DNA of 17,122 bases from CACLCV01 sp965656575 (GCA_965656575.1 CBFHLA010000017.1:1-17122); one strand, 5' to 3'; counted from the first letter of the stretch, positions 1 through 7,199 are shown. Notes: generated by a model not told the origin, from the letters alone. Translations and numbers: made by a program.

Positions 1-288
1 TCATACTTGTATTTGTCAAGAGCAATAGACTGGTTTGATTTAATTGATTATGGCTCATCGCCAGAGAAGGTACTGGGTAATACAACACTTACTAATGCAT
101 TAGTACTAGGAGTAAAAACAGATACACTATTTCCTATTAACCAACAAAAAGAACTTGCAGAATGTTTATCAAGTGGATCTACTAAAGTAATTTACAAAAG
201 CTTAGATTGTATCCAAGGTCATGACTCTTTTCTTGTTGATATTGAAATATTCACCAAAGAAATAAAATGTTTTTTAGAAAATATTTAA
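1..288 (+). CDS. metX: Homoserine O-acyltransferase, MetX type, C-terminal part (5' truncated by window edge)
   Basis: This is the last 95 codons of an alpha/beta-hydrolase; the reading frame is open from base 1, so the start lies outside the window. MetX enzymes acylate L-homoserine with acetyl-CoA (some use succinyl-CoA) in the cytoplasm as the first committed step of methionine synthesis. The opening residues SYLYLSRAIDWFDL match the conserved stretch of this family. The block VLGVKTDTLFP carries the acid of the catalytic triad, and GHDSFL carries the catalytic His. The nucleophile serine would be upstream and is not seen. The last 22 bp overlap the next gene. The metW gene that often follows metX is not here. 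The family is clear; acetyl versus succinyl specificity cannot be judged from this fragment. Confidence 0.85.
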   Translation, partial: SYLYLSRAIDWFDLIDYGSSPEKVLGNTTLTNALVLGVKTDTLFPINQQKELAECLSSGSTKVIYKSLDCIQGHDSFLVDIEIFTKEIKCFLENI

Positions 289-740
289 TTTTATTACTTA
301 TTGTTACAGCTCCTGTGTATGCAGAACAATATGACGCTACTGTTATAAAAGTAATAGATGGCGATACGATTTGGGTTAAAAAAGATAATAAGCATATTAA
401 AATAAGGTTGAGTTATATAGATGCTCCTGAGCTAAAACAAAACTTTGGAATAAGAAGTAGAAACTTTCTATCTAATCTCGTGCTTGACAAGACGATTCAG
501 GTAAATACCAATAAAAAAGATCGTTATAATAGACATTTGGGCGAAATATACATCCATAACACAAATGAGTCTATTTTTGTTAATGCTAAAATGATAAAAA
601 GTGGTAATGCATGGGTATATAAAACTCATACAAATAATCCTTACCTGAAAAATCTAGAAGACTATGCTAAAATGCATAATAAGGGTTTATGGAATGAACA
701 AAACATCTTAGAACCTTGGAATTTTAGGAGAAATCAGTGA
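267..740 (+). CDS. Secreted thermonuclease-like (SNase domain) protein
   Basis: A 157-residue protein with a signal peptide (basic N-terminus, hydrophobic core at about 6-18, likely cleavage after VYA at residue 19) followed by one staphylococcal nuclease-like domain. The catalytic pattern is complete: D31 and D33 in VIDGDT, R47, D52 and E55 in IRLSYIDAPE, and R89 in DRYNR, corresponding to the Ca-binding Asp/Asp, two Arg and general-base Glu of the family. It is predicted to be an exported Ca-dependent nuclease cleaving DNA or RNA in the periplasm or medium, perhaps for nutrient scavenging. Its ATG overlaps the end of metX by 22 bp, and its TGA overlaps the GTG start of the next gene, so translation is probably coupled. 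The family call is secure; the biological substrate is not known. Confidence 0.88.
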   Translation: MFFRKYLILLLIVTAPVYAEQYDATVIKVIDGDTIWVKKDNKHIKIRLSYIDAPELKQNFGIRSRNFLSNLVLDKTIQVNTNKKDRYNRHLGEIYIHNTNESIFVNAKMIKSGNAWVYKTHTNNPYLKNLEDYAKMHNKGLWNEQNILEPWNFRRNQ

Positions 741-1312
741 GTAAAATAAAATCTCTCTTTATTATATCTATATTACTATTTTCAACACACAACTTTGCTG
801 GCGGTTTTCAAAAAAATAACGAAAGTTCTAAGTATTTCATTGGTATTGGCGCTGGAGATGGTGGAGGAGCATATGGCGGAAGCTTTAACGCTCTGCGAAT
901 ATCATATCAAACTCACTTATCTCATAATGGTGTTTATGATTTTGATTACTTATCTGATATTGGTTTGAATTTTTGGAAGGATGATTCACGCCTTAATGCA
1001 CTCGATAGCGCATATGCAACATCGAGCTTAGATTCTTCGAATTTATCCATTTCGTATGCACGAATTATTAGAAAATATACAAGCCAGCATACTTTCCTTG
1101 ATTTAGGTTTAGGACTGTCTATTCATAATAGTGATTCTATGGGAGGTTCCGACTTAGGTTCATACTATCAATTTGAGAGTAGATTTGGAGTAGGGTATGA
1201 GAGAGAAACTTATCGATCTGTATTAAACTTATTTCATTATTCAAATGGAGGCATAGAAGGTAAGAATCATGGAGTAGATATACTAATGCTCTCTATATCT
1301 AAGTATTTTTAA
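737..1312 (+). CDS. PagL-like lipid A 3-O-deacylase (acyloxyacyl hydrolase family)
   Basis: A 191-residue outer-membrane protein starting at GTG, chosen because a good ribosome site (AGGAG at 726-730) sits 6 bases upstream and the GTGA overlaps the preceding stop. A signal peptide (about residues 1-21, ending NFA) precedes a Gly/Ser/Tyr-rich beta-barrel sequence ending in Phe, as in outer-membrane beta-barrels. The C-terminal motif HYSNGG (H167, S169) is the PagL catalytic His/Ser block. PagL removes the 3-O acyl chain of lipid A. The position matching the catalytic Glu, 12 residues after the Ser, is Asp here (D181, from my memory of the P. aeruginosa sequence), so activity may be altered. 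The 3' end overlaps a small gene on the other strand by 14 bp. Confidence 0.8.
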   Translation: MSKIKSLFIISILLFSTHNFAGGFQKNNESSKYFIGIGAGDGGGAYGGSFNALRISYQTHLSHNGVYDFDYLSDIGLNFWKDDSRLNALDSAYATSSLDSSNLSISYARIIRKYTSQHTFLDLGLGLSIHNSDSMGGSDLGSYYQFESRFGVGYERETYRSVLNLFHYSNGGIEGKNHGVDILMLSISKYF

Positions 1313-1439
1313 TTCTTGTTTTTTTACATCTTTCAGAGCAGTACTTAATATTATCCCAATCTTTATGCCATTTTTTCCTCCATGTAAACGGTAATTTGCA
1401 GACAGGGCATGTCTTTTTAGGAAGATTACCTTTTTTCAT
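1299..1439 (-). CDS. Small DUF2256 protein, four-cysteine zinc-ribbon type
   Basis: A 46-codon reading frame, read by hand on the minus strand (ATG at 1439-1437, TAG at 1301-1299). It encodes a basic protein with CPVC at residues 11-14, a PFTWRKKW core at 17-24, and YCSERC with C34 and C38. This spacing and the core are the signature of DUF2256, a short protein with two cysteine pairs likely to bind one metal (Zn or Fe). The function of the family is unknown; I recall it often lying next to photolyase-related genes. Here it is third in a minus-strand operon: its ATG overlaps the end of the DUF393 gene by 14 bp, suggesting coupled translation, since no Shine-Dalgarno is visible. Its stop lies inside the 3' end of the convergent pagL gene. 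Confidence 0.85.
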   Translation of the reverse strand: MKKGNLPKKTCPVCKLPFTWRKKWHKDWDNIKYCSERCKKTRIKNT

Positions 1440-1779
1440 CTAGCTGATGTTTATTTTTTAGATAAAGGAAAAAAGCTATTATTTCGTAAAGTACTATAGA
1501 GATATGATAGACAATAGGTAGTGAGACTAGTCTAGCTAACCATTTATAATTTGGAATATTTAGCCACATAATAGCAAATGCTTTAACTCCAGAATATACT
1601 TCGTTATCTTTTACAACATGCAAGCGTCTTAATAGTTCTCTATGACTCTTTCCTGATAATTTAGATGCCAATGATAGATCATTGATATCTATCCATTTAA
1701 TGTTATTTTTAAGCGATTTATAGTGGTTTATTTCTTTTGAACAAATGGAACAACTATCATTAAACAAGACCTTAATCAT
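1426..1779 (-). CDS. DCC-family (DUF393) thiol-disulfide oxidoreductase-like protein
   Basis: A 117-residue protein opening with a beta strand and the motif FNDSCSICSKE (C10, C13), the D-x-C-x-x-C signature of the DCC/DUF393 family, which resembles glutaredoxin or thioredoxin folds. The C-terminal third (WLARLVSLPIVY followed by a hydrophobic stretch, about residues 75-107) is typical of the family and may contact the membrane. It is presumed to be a cytoplasmic thiol-disulfide or redox protein, but no member has a settled substrate. The ATG overlaps the stop of the photolyase-related gene (ATGA), and its own end overlaps the DUF2256 gene, so all three are probably co-translated. Position in this cassette suggests a redox role tied to the flavoprotein; that is inference. 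Confidence 0.85.
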   Translation of the reverse strand: MIKVLFNDSCSICSKEINHYKSLKNNIKWIDINDLSLASKLSGKSHRELLRRLHVVKDNEVYSGVKAFAIMWLNIPNYKWLARLVSLPIVYHISIVLYEIIAFFLYLKNKHQLDEKR

Positions 1780-3281
1780 TTTGTATGATCACTTAAAAAC
1801 TGATTCGCTTTAGAGAGTATTTTCTTTTTTCTGTCTATTTTCATTTTATCAAATAAGGTTACCATCATATTCAACCTTGGGTTAGTTTTAAAAAAATCTC
1901 TGTTTTTATCGATAAATCTCCAATACAAACCATCAAAAATATCACACCAATTCCCTTTTTTAAAATCCATCATTTTTAAAATATAATTTGATCCACAAAT
2001 ATATGGCTTAGTTGCCATTATCCCTCCATCAGCAAATAAACCCATACTGTAAATATTCGGTGTCATCACCCAGTCTGAAGAGTCTATATATAGCTCCATA
2101 AACCATTTATAAGCGTTTTTTGGCTCTATTTCACACAAATTCATAAGATTAACTTGTATCATAAGTCTCTCAATATGATGAGAGTAGGCATGTTTAATAG
2201 TACTTTTAATACTGTAATCTAGGGGATCTATACCAGTTTTCCCTTCATACCAGGAATCGCAAAGCTTTCTTTTATGATTAAAGAAATTACCTTTCTCAAT
2301 CTTTTTGCTTTCTAGTTGATACAAGCCTCTCATGAATTCACGCCAACCAATAATCTGACGTATAAAACCTTCATATGAGTTTATAGGTATTCCATCTATA
2401 TTATTGATTTTATTTATTATATCAATAGGTGTTATTAAACCCAGATTGAGAGAAGAGCTTAAATTTGAATGGAACCAAAGGTGTGACCTTTGATCAACAG
2501 AATCCTCATAATCTCCAAAGTCTTTGAACTTGTTAACAAAAAAATCATCTAGATTATCAAGCGCTTGTTTTCGAGTAGTAGGGTAGTTGAAATCATTAAT
2601 ATTTCCATAATGTGCATCAAAATACTCAGATACTACAGCCTTTACATCCCTAGTATGTTTTGTCTCCTTAAATTGCTTAATTGGTGGTGGTAATATTTTC
2701 TGATTTATTTTCTTTCTATTCTCATTATCGTATGTCCATTTACCACCAACAGGCTTACCATTATCTATCAAAATATCCAATTTCTTCCTCTGGTTTATAT
2801 AAAAACTAGTCATTTTATATTTTGGTTTCTCCGTTCTTGGACACATCTTGAGGAATTCATCCTTTGTTGTCATGAACATTGGACTTTCGAATATTATTAA
2901 ATCGTTTAGGTTTACTGATATTTTCTTTATTATATCGTCAAACCATTTATCTTCAATTTGCCACATACTCATGGTTTTTACATTTTCTTTTTTTATATAT
3001 CTTTTTAAACAATCTATATATCTATCTGTTTTATCTGCAGTAATATATTGATAATCAACACTATAATTATGTTTTTCCAGATAATCTTTGTATGATCTCA
3101 TTGACGATAAAAATAGTGTTATTTTGTGTTTATGATGCTTTTGATACGTACACAGACCATAATCTTCTTTCATGAATATTTTTTTAGCACTTATTGTTTC
3201 CTTCATATTCGATATTGGAAAAAGCTGGTTCCCTAAAACCAGATGAAGATCAACTTTCTTTTTATAGTGTGTAATATCCAT
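1776..3281 (-). CDS. Cryptochrome/photolyase-related flavoprotein (DPRP / FeS-BCP-like clade), apparently without the Fe-S cysteines
   Basis: A 501-residue protein of the deoxyribodipyrimidine photolyase-related family (prokaryotic 6-4 photolyases and cryptochromes). An N-terminal Rossmann-like antenna domain (LHLVLGNQLFP, LSSMRSY; about 1-170) precedes the helical FAD domain. Family blocks include HLWFHSNLSSSLNLGL, IGWREFMRG, AYSHHIERLM (H368-H369, the His pair near the lesion site), SDWVMTPNIYSMGLFADGG and KPYICGSNYI. Relatives bind a 4Fe-4S cluster through four cysteines. Here the first is replaced by P353 in GIDPL, the next two fall at K441 and N444, the usual intervening loop is shortened, and only C446 lies near the fourth. 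It could repair 6-4 photoproducts or act as a light sensor; which one cannot be told. It heads an operon with DUF393 and DUF2256. No Shine-Dalgarno precedes the ATG. Confidence 0.88.
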   Translation of the reverse strand: MDITHYKKKVDLHLVLGNQLFPISNMKETISAKKIFMKEDYGLCTYQKHHKHKITLFLSSMRSYKDYLEKHNYSVDYQYITADKTDRYIDCLKRYIKKENVKTMSMWQIEDKWFDDIIKKISVNLNDLIIFESPMFMTTKDEFLKMCPRTEKPKYKMTSFYINQRKKLDILIDNGKPVGGKWTYDNENRKKINQKILPPPIKQFKETKHTRDVKAVVSEYFDAHYGNINDFNYPTTRKQALDNLDDFFVNKFKDFGDYEDSVDQRSHLWFHSNLSSSLNLGLITPIDIINKINNIDGIPINSYEGFIRQIIGWREFMRGLYQLESKKIEKGNFFNHKRKLCDSWYEGKTGIDPLDYSIKSTIKHAYSHHIERLMIQVNLMNLCEIEPKNAYKWFMELYIDSSDWVMTPNIYSMGLFADGGIMATKPYICGSNYILKMMDFKKGNWCDIFDGLYWRFIDKNRDFFKTNPRLNMMVTLFDKMKIDRKKKILSKANQFLSDHTK

Positions 3282-3289
3282 TATTTAAT

Positions 3290-3317
3290 AGAATAGGTCA
3301 TCTATATTGTATATCAA
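3290..3317 (-). promoter_or_regulatory. Possible sigma-70 promoter of the photolyase-DUF393-DUF2256 operon
   Basis: On the minus strand, TTGATA (3317-3312) and TATTCT (3295-3290) are 16 bp apart. Initiation would fall 2-3 bases before the ATG at 3281, giving a nearly leaderless mRNA. That fits the lack of a ribosome site but makes the call weak. The gap after tupA is only 63 bp and very AT-rich, so chance matches are likely. Confidence 0.25.
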
Positions 3318-3344
3318 TGTTCGTATAATATATATTATGTATTT

Positions 3345-4139
3345 TTATTCTATGTAGAAAACATTTTGGTTGTTAATACGATAATTTATTATGTGATATG
3401 CCGCATCTTGAGATGATAACCATTCGTACAACTCTAGAGACTTTTCATAATTTAGAGAAGTACATCTCTGATTGTTTACTAGAATCATACCATACTTATT
3501 TTTGAGTTCATTCTTATTAGAATATAGTATCTTATGATTTCTCTTATTTTTAAATCTAATCCAAGATGATCTATCGGAAAATATATATCCATTTAGAGCA
3601 ACAGCTATATTTAACGAAGGACCCATTCCTTGCCCTGACTCTAAATACCATGTACCACTATATCTTTTGGGATTTAATGATAATTGCTTCCAAATAGCAA
3701 GCTCTGCAGAATGAGTACCGCTAGAATCAGATCTAGAGATAAAATTATATTTTTTTTCATATATTCTTGTAAAAGCATCAGCTATGTTACTAGATTCAGA
3801 GACATATGTATCATCATTAGGACCTATTAGAACGTAATCATTGTACATGAGTACATGTCTTTTTGCTCCATATCCTTTTGACATAAACTCTAATTCACGT
3901 TTTTCATCATGAACGATAAGAATATTCCCATCACAATTTTCTGCATTTTTAATTGCTTGTCCAGTACCAACAGCTATTACTTTAATTTTTATAGAATTAA
4001 AATTTGGATATTTCGGTAGTAAATAATTGTATAGGCCAGAATCTCTTGTAGATGTTGTTGACTGTATAACAAGGGTTTCAGTATGAGCATTTAAAGGTAT
4101 TAACAAAAACAATAGTAGTAAATATATAACTTTAAACAT
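3345..4139 (-). CDS. tupA: Tungstate ABC transporter substrate-binding protein
   Basis: A 264-residue periplasmic binding protein with a signal peptide (hydrophobic stretch 5-16, likely cleavage near A18). Mature-protein signatures of TupA are present: the oxyanion-binding STTSTRDSGL at 27-36, AVGTGQAIKNAE, LIVHDEKRE, GYGAKRHVLMYNDYVLIGP, SRSDSSGTHSAE and WYLESGQGMGPS. TupA binds tungstate (WO4) with high affinity and delivers it to the permease; it is distinct from ModA and WtpA, which lack this TTSTRDSG block. It is the last gene of the tup operon, overlapping the ATPase gene by 8 bp, with GGA about 11 bases before its ATG. The usual GDxD in the middle appears as CDGNILIVHD, a mild divergence. 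Preference for tungstate over molybdate is inferred from family membership. Confidence 0.9.
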   Translation of the reverse strand: MFKVIYLLLLFLLIPLNAHTETLVIQSTTSTRDSGLYNYLLPKYPNFNSIKIKVIAVGTGQAIKNAENCDGNILIVHDEKRELEFMSKGYGAKRHVLMYNDYVLIGPNDDTYVSESSNIADAFTRIYEKKYNFISRSDSSGTHSAELAIWKQLSLNPKRYSGTWYLESGQGMGPSLNIAVALNGYIFSDRSSWIRFKNKRNHKILYSNKNELKNKYGMILVNNQRCTSLNYEKSLELYEWLSSQDAAYHIINYRINNQNVFYIE

Positions 4140-4758
4140 GAGTTAAAAATCCTTTTTCAATATTAATTTCATTATATATAATATTATCCAACAATAAGTC
4201 GTCATGACTAGCTATTATTAAGGTACAGCCTTTCTTATTTAATTTCAGTATCATATTAGATACAAGAATTATATTATTTTTATCAAGATTATTAGTCGGT
4301 TCATCAAGAAATAATATATCTGGTTGAATTAGTACACTCCTAGTTACTGCAAGCAATTGAAGCTCTCCGCCTGACAGTGAATTTATATTTAAATTATATA
4401 GATGATTTAAATTAAATTTTTCTAATCCATTTTTAATAAGATTTTCCCATTTGTGTTTTGCTATTTTTTTACACTTTAAAATATGTAAAAGATTTTCTTT
4501 TACAGATCTGTTTAAAAAAACAGAATTTTGAAATAAATATGATATTTTAGTATCATTTTCATTAAAATTACGATGTATATAGCCAGCTGTAGCTTTATCT
4601 AGACCATATAAGAGTCTTAAGAATGATGTCTTGCCAGCGCCATTATGTCCTTTTATTACAGTAATAGCTTGATTTCTAACACTACAATTAATGTTATTTA
4701 AGATATAGTTATGTTTTATCTTATAAGACAAGTTTTTTGAAATATAAATATCTTTCAT
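4132..4758 (-). CDS. tupC: Tungstate ABC transporter ATP-binding subunit
   Basis: A 208-residue cytoplasmic ATPase of the ABC importer type. It has a Walker A motif at 37-45 (GHNGAGKTS), a Q-loop (LFQN), an LSGGE signature, Walker B ILFLDEPTNNLD and an H-loop in IASHDD. It is short for an importer ATPase because the C-terminal regulatory domain found in ModC-type proteins is missing, as is usual for TupC. It energises uptake by TupB with TupA. The ATG lies 4 bp inside the end of tupB and is preceded by AAGGAT, a plausible ribosome site. Assignment to tungstate comes from the flanking tupA and tupB. Confidence 0.9.
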   Translation of the reverse strand: MKDIYISKNLSYKIKHNYILNNINCSVRNQAITVIKGHNGAGKTSFLRLLYGLDKATAGYIHRNFNENDTKISYLFQNSVFLNRSVKENLLHILKCKKIAKHKWENLIKNGLEKFNLNHLYNLNINSLSGGELQLLAVTRSVLIQPDILFLDEPTNNLDKNNIILVSNMILKLNKKGCTLIIASHDDLLLDNIIYNEINIEKGFLTHV

Positions 4759-5435
4759 AGTATCCTTTTTTTAATTAATGCTATTAAAAAATTCATTATA
4801 AGTGCAATTATTATCAGAGAAATTCCTAGGCTTAATGCTAAAGACAGTTCGCCTCTAGACGTTTCTAATACGATACTTGTAGTCATAACTCGTGTAAGAT
4901 TATCAATATTACCCCCTACTATTATTACTGCACCAACTTCAGACAGTGCCCTACTCAGTCCAGTAATTATTATAATCAATAGATCATATCGTGATTCATA
5001 TATAATAGTATTTCGAACCATTTTAGAGTTACATTTTAAAGATTTAAGGTAATCACTCAATCGTTCATATTGATCGCTAAGGCTCCTAAAGGATAACGAT
5101 ATAATAATAGGAGTAACTATTATAAATTGTGCAATTATCATGATTTCTACTGTGTATAAAAGATCAAGATAGCCTAGATAGCCAGATGTAGAAAATAGTA
5201 AATATAAAACTAAACCAACTACTACAGGAGGTATACTCATAAAGGAATTTACAACAATAACTAAAAATTCTTTTCCAAAGAAGTTTTTTATAGCCATATG
5301 ACTTGAAATGATTATAGATATAAATGCAGAAATAATTGTTGCTAATATTGATACGAAGAGTGATAAGTATACTATCTCTATAAAGCTTTGATCAAACTTA
5401 AATATATTAATTAATGATTGCAGTATCAGTTCCAC
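4755..5435 (-). CDS. tupB: Tungstate ABC transporter permease
   Basis: A 226-residue inner-membrane protein with about five or six hydrophobic segments and a binding-protein-dependent permease fold. The cytoplasmic coupling loop is visible as the block around LSRALSEVGAVIIVGGNI, the EAA-like motif seen in TupB and related oxyanion permeases. It forms the channel for tungstate with TupC and TupA. The start is GTG (VELILQ); no convincing Shine-Dalgarno lies before it, so the exact start is uncertain by a few codons, although no nearby ATG offers a better one. It is the first gene of the tup operon and begins 62 bp downstream of fhs, so read-through from fhs is possible. No strong promoter of its own is visible in that gap. 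Confidence 0.88.
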   Translation of the reverse strand: MELILQSLINIFKFDQSFIEIVYLSLFVSILATIISAFISIIISSHMAIKNFFGKEFLVIVVNSFMSIPPVVVGLVLYLLFSTSGYLGYLDLLYTVEIMIIAQFIIVTPIIISLSFRSLSDQYERLSDYLKSLKCNSKMVRNTIIYESRYDLLIIIITGLSRALSEVGAVIIVGGNIDNLTRVMTTSIVLETSRGELSLALSLGISLIIIALIMNFLIALIKKRIL

Positions 5436-5497
5436 AGAAGATGATAATACTACATTTATCGCTTGCTACATATTGATGAATGACGAATTATGATTAT

Positions 5498-7171
5498 TTA
5501 AAATAGTCCAATAATATTTCCATCATCATCAATATCAATTCTCTCAGCCGCAGGAACTTTTGGTAGCCCTGGCATAGTCATGATATCTCCGCAGACCATT
5601 ACAATGAATTCTGCACCAGCTGACAGCCTAACTTCTCTAATCGGTATTTCGTGATTAGATGGTGCTCCACGTTTTGTTGGATCAGTTGAAAATGAATATT
5701 GAGTTTTAGCAACACATACAGGAAATTTTCCATAGCCATTTTCTTGGAGATTATCAATTTGTTTTTTTACATTTGCTGGTGCTGATATCCCAGATGCACC
5801 ATAGATTTTTTTCGCTATTGTCTCCATTTTATCCCATAAGCTCATATCATCAGGATATAAAAATTCAAAATTATTTTCAGATTCATCTATTGTTTGAACA
5901 ACTACTTCTGCAAGTTCTTTTGCGCCGGCTCCGCCATCAGCCCAATGGGTAGATGATACTATTGGCACATCTAATTCTTTGGATTTAGCCTTAAGTAAGT
6001 CTTTTTCTTTATCTGTATCAAAGCTGAACCCATTGATACCAACAACAACTGGCAAACCATAATGATTTTTTAAGTTATGAACATGTCTTTCTAGATTTGT
6101 AAGACCTTTTGATAAGTAATCTGTATTTTCTTTGTTGAGATCTTCTAAAGAGCAGCCACCATGATACTTTAAAGCTCTTATAGTAGCGACAAGCACAACG
6201 ACAGATGGCTTAAGATTTGCCTTACGACATTTTATATCAAGAAACTTTTCAGCGCCTAAGTCAGCTCCAAAACCCGCTTCAGTGACAACATAATCAGCTA
6301 ACTTAAGTGATGCTTTTGTTGCAATAACAGAGTTGCATCCATGAGCAATATTTGCAAAAGGACCGCCATGTATCATTGCAGGGTTATTCTCCAGTGTTTG
6401 AACTAGATTCGGTTTCATAGCATCTTTAAGCAATACTGTCATCGCCCCGTGAGCATTTATATCTTTTGCTAGTATTGGTGTACGTTCACGAGTGTATGCT
6501 ACTACAATTTTACCAAGTCTTTCTTTTAGGTCTTTGATTGATGTTGCAAGACAAAATATAGCCATAATTTCGGAAGCAACAACAATATCGAAACCATCTT
6601 GTCGAGGAAAGCCATTACCTACTGATCCCAATGAGCATACTGTGCTTCTTAGTGCTCTATCGTTCATATCAAGAACCCTTTTCCATGCAACTCTTCTTAC
6701 ATCAATACCTAATTTATTACCATGATGTATATGATTATCCAGCATTGCTGCCAGCAAATTATTTGCTAGCTGTATTGCATTAAAGTCACCTGTAAAGTGA
6801 AGATTTATATCTTCCATAGGTATAACCTGTGCCATACCACCTCCTGCTGCACCGCCTTTCATACCAAAAACAGGGCCTAAAGATGGTTCTCGTATAGTTA
6901 CAAGTGCTTTTTTACCGATTTGATTTAATGCGTCACCCAAACCTACAGAAGTTGTAGTTTTGCCCTCTCCTGCTGGTGTAGGACTTATTGCTGTAACCAG
7001 TATGAGTTTACCATCATCTTTACTCTCAAGAGAGTTTAAGTAATCAAGTGAAATTTTAGCTTTATAATGACCAAACGGTTCAAGCGAATCTTCTGGTATA
7101 TTTAATTTTGCAGCAATTTTTGATATTTTTTCTGGTGCAGCTGCTTGTGCTATTTCTATGTCTGATTTCAT
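5498..7171 (-). CDS. fhs: Formate-tetrahydrofolate ligase
   Basis: A 557-residue enzyme, the usual length for the monofunctional family, cytoplasmic and normally tetrameric. It makes 10-formyl-THF from formate, THF and ATP, feeding purine and formyl-methionine synthesis, or runs in reverse to release formate. The phosphate-binding loop is in TPAGEGKTTTSVGLGDAL (about 65-82), followed by GPVFGMKGGAAGGG, DINLHFTGDF, the block EAGFGADLGAEKFLDIKCR and the C-terminal GDIMTMPGLPKVPAAERID, all hallmark segments. The ATG is preceded by GAGG about 8 bases upstream and by a strong promoter in the gap after gmhA, so it is independently expressed. The tungstate transporter genes follow after 62 bp, which may reflect shared formate metabolism. 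Confidence 0.97.
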   Translation of the reverse strand: MKSDIEIAQAAAPEKISKIAAKLNIPEDSLEPFGHYKAKISLDYLNSLESKDDGKLILVTAISPTPAGEGKTTTSVGLGDALNQIGKKALVTIREPSLGPVFGMKGGAAGGGMAQVIPMEDINLHFTGDFNAIQLANNLLAAMLDNHIHHGNKLGIDVRRVAWKRVLDMNDRALRSTVCSLGSVGNGFPRQDGFDIVVASEIMAIFCLATSIKDLKERLGKIVVAYTRERTPILAKDINAHGAMTVLLKDAMKPNLVQTLENNPAMIHGGPFANIAHGCNSVIATKASLKLADYVVTEAGFGADLGAEKFLDIKCRKANLKPSVVVLVATIRALKYHGGCSLEDLNKENTDYLSKGLTNLERHVHNLKNHYGLPVVVGINGFSFDTDKEKDLLKAKSKELDVPIVSSTHWADGGAGAKELAEVVVQTIDESENNFEFLYPDDMSLWDKMETIAKKIYGASGISAPANVKKQIDNLQENGYGKFPVCVAKTQYSFSTDPTKRGAPSNHEIPIREVRLSAGAEFIVMVCGDIMTMPGLPKVPAAERIDIDDDGNIIGLF

Positions 7172-7199
7172 ATTTTACCCTCGTGTGATATGTATAATA

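Noticed and set aside
2848..3051. 67-codon open frame on the plus strand inside the photolyase-related gene
   Set aside because: It is antisense to a conserved coding region, resembles no protein family I know and has no ribosome site; AT-rich sequence gives such frames by chance. The same holds for the plus-strand frames at 6492-6725, 7247-7471, 8059-8277, 12092-12355, 13429-13719, 14696-14929 and 14981-15202.
3345..5435. Molybdate (modABC) or phosphate (pstSCA) transporter
   Set aside because: The binding protein has the TTSTRDSG, GTGQA and VLMYNDYVLIGP blocks typical of TupA, and the ATPase lacks the ModC regulatory domain.
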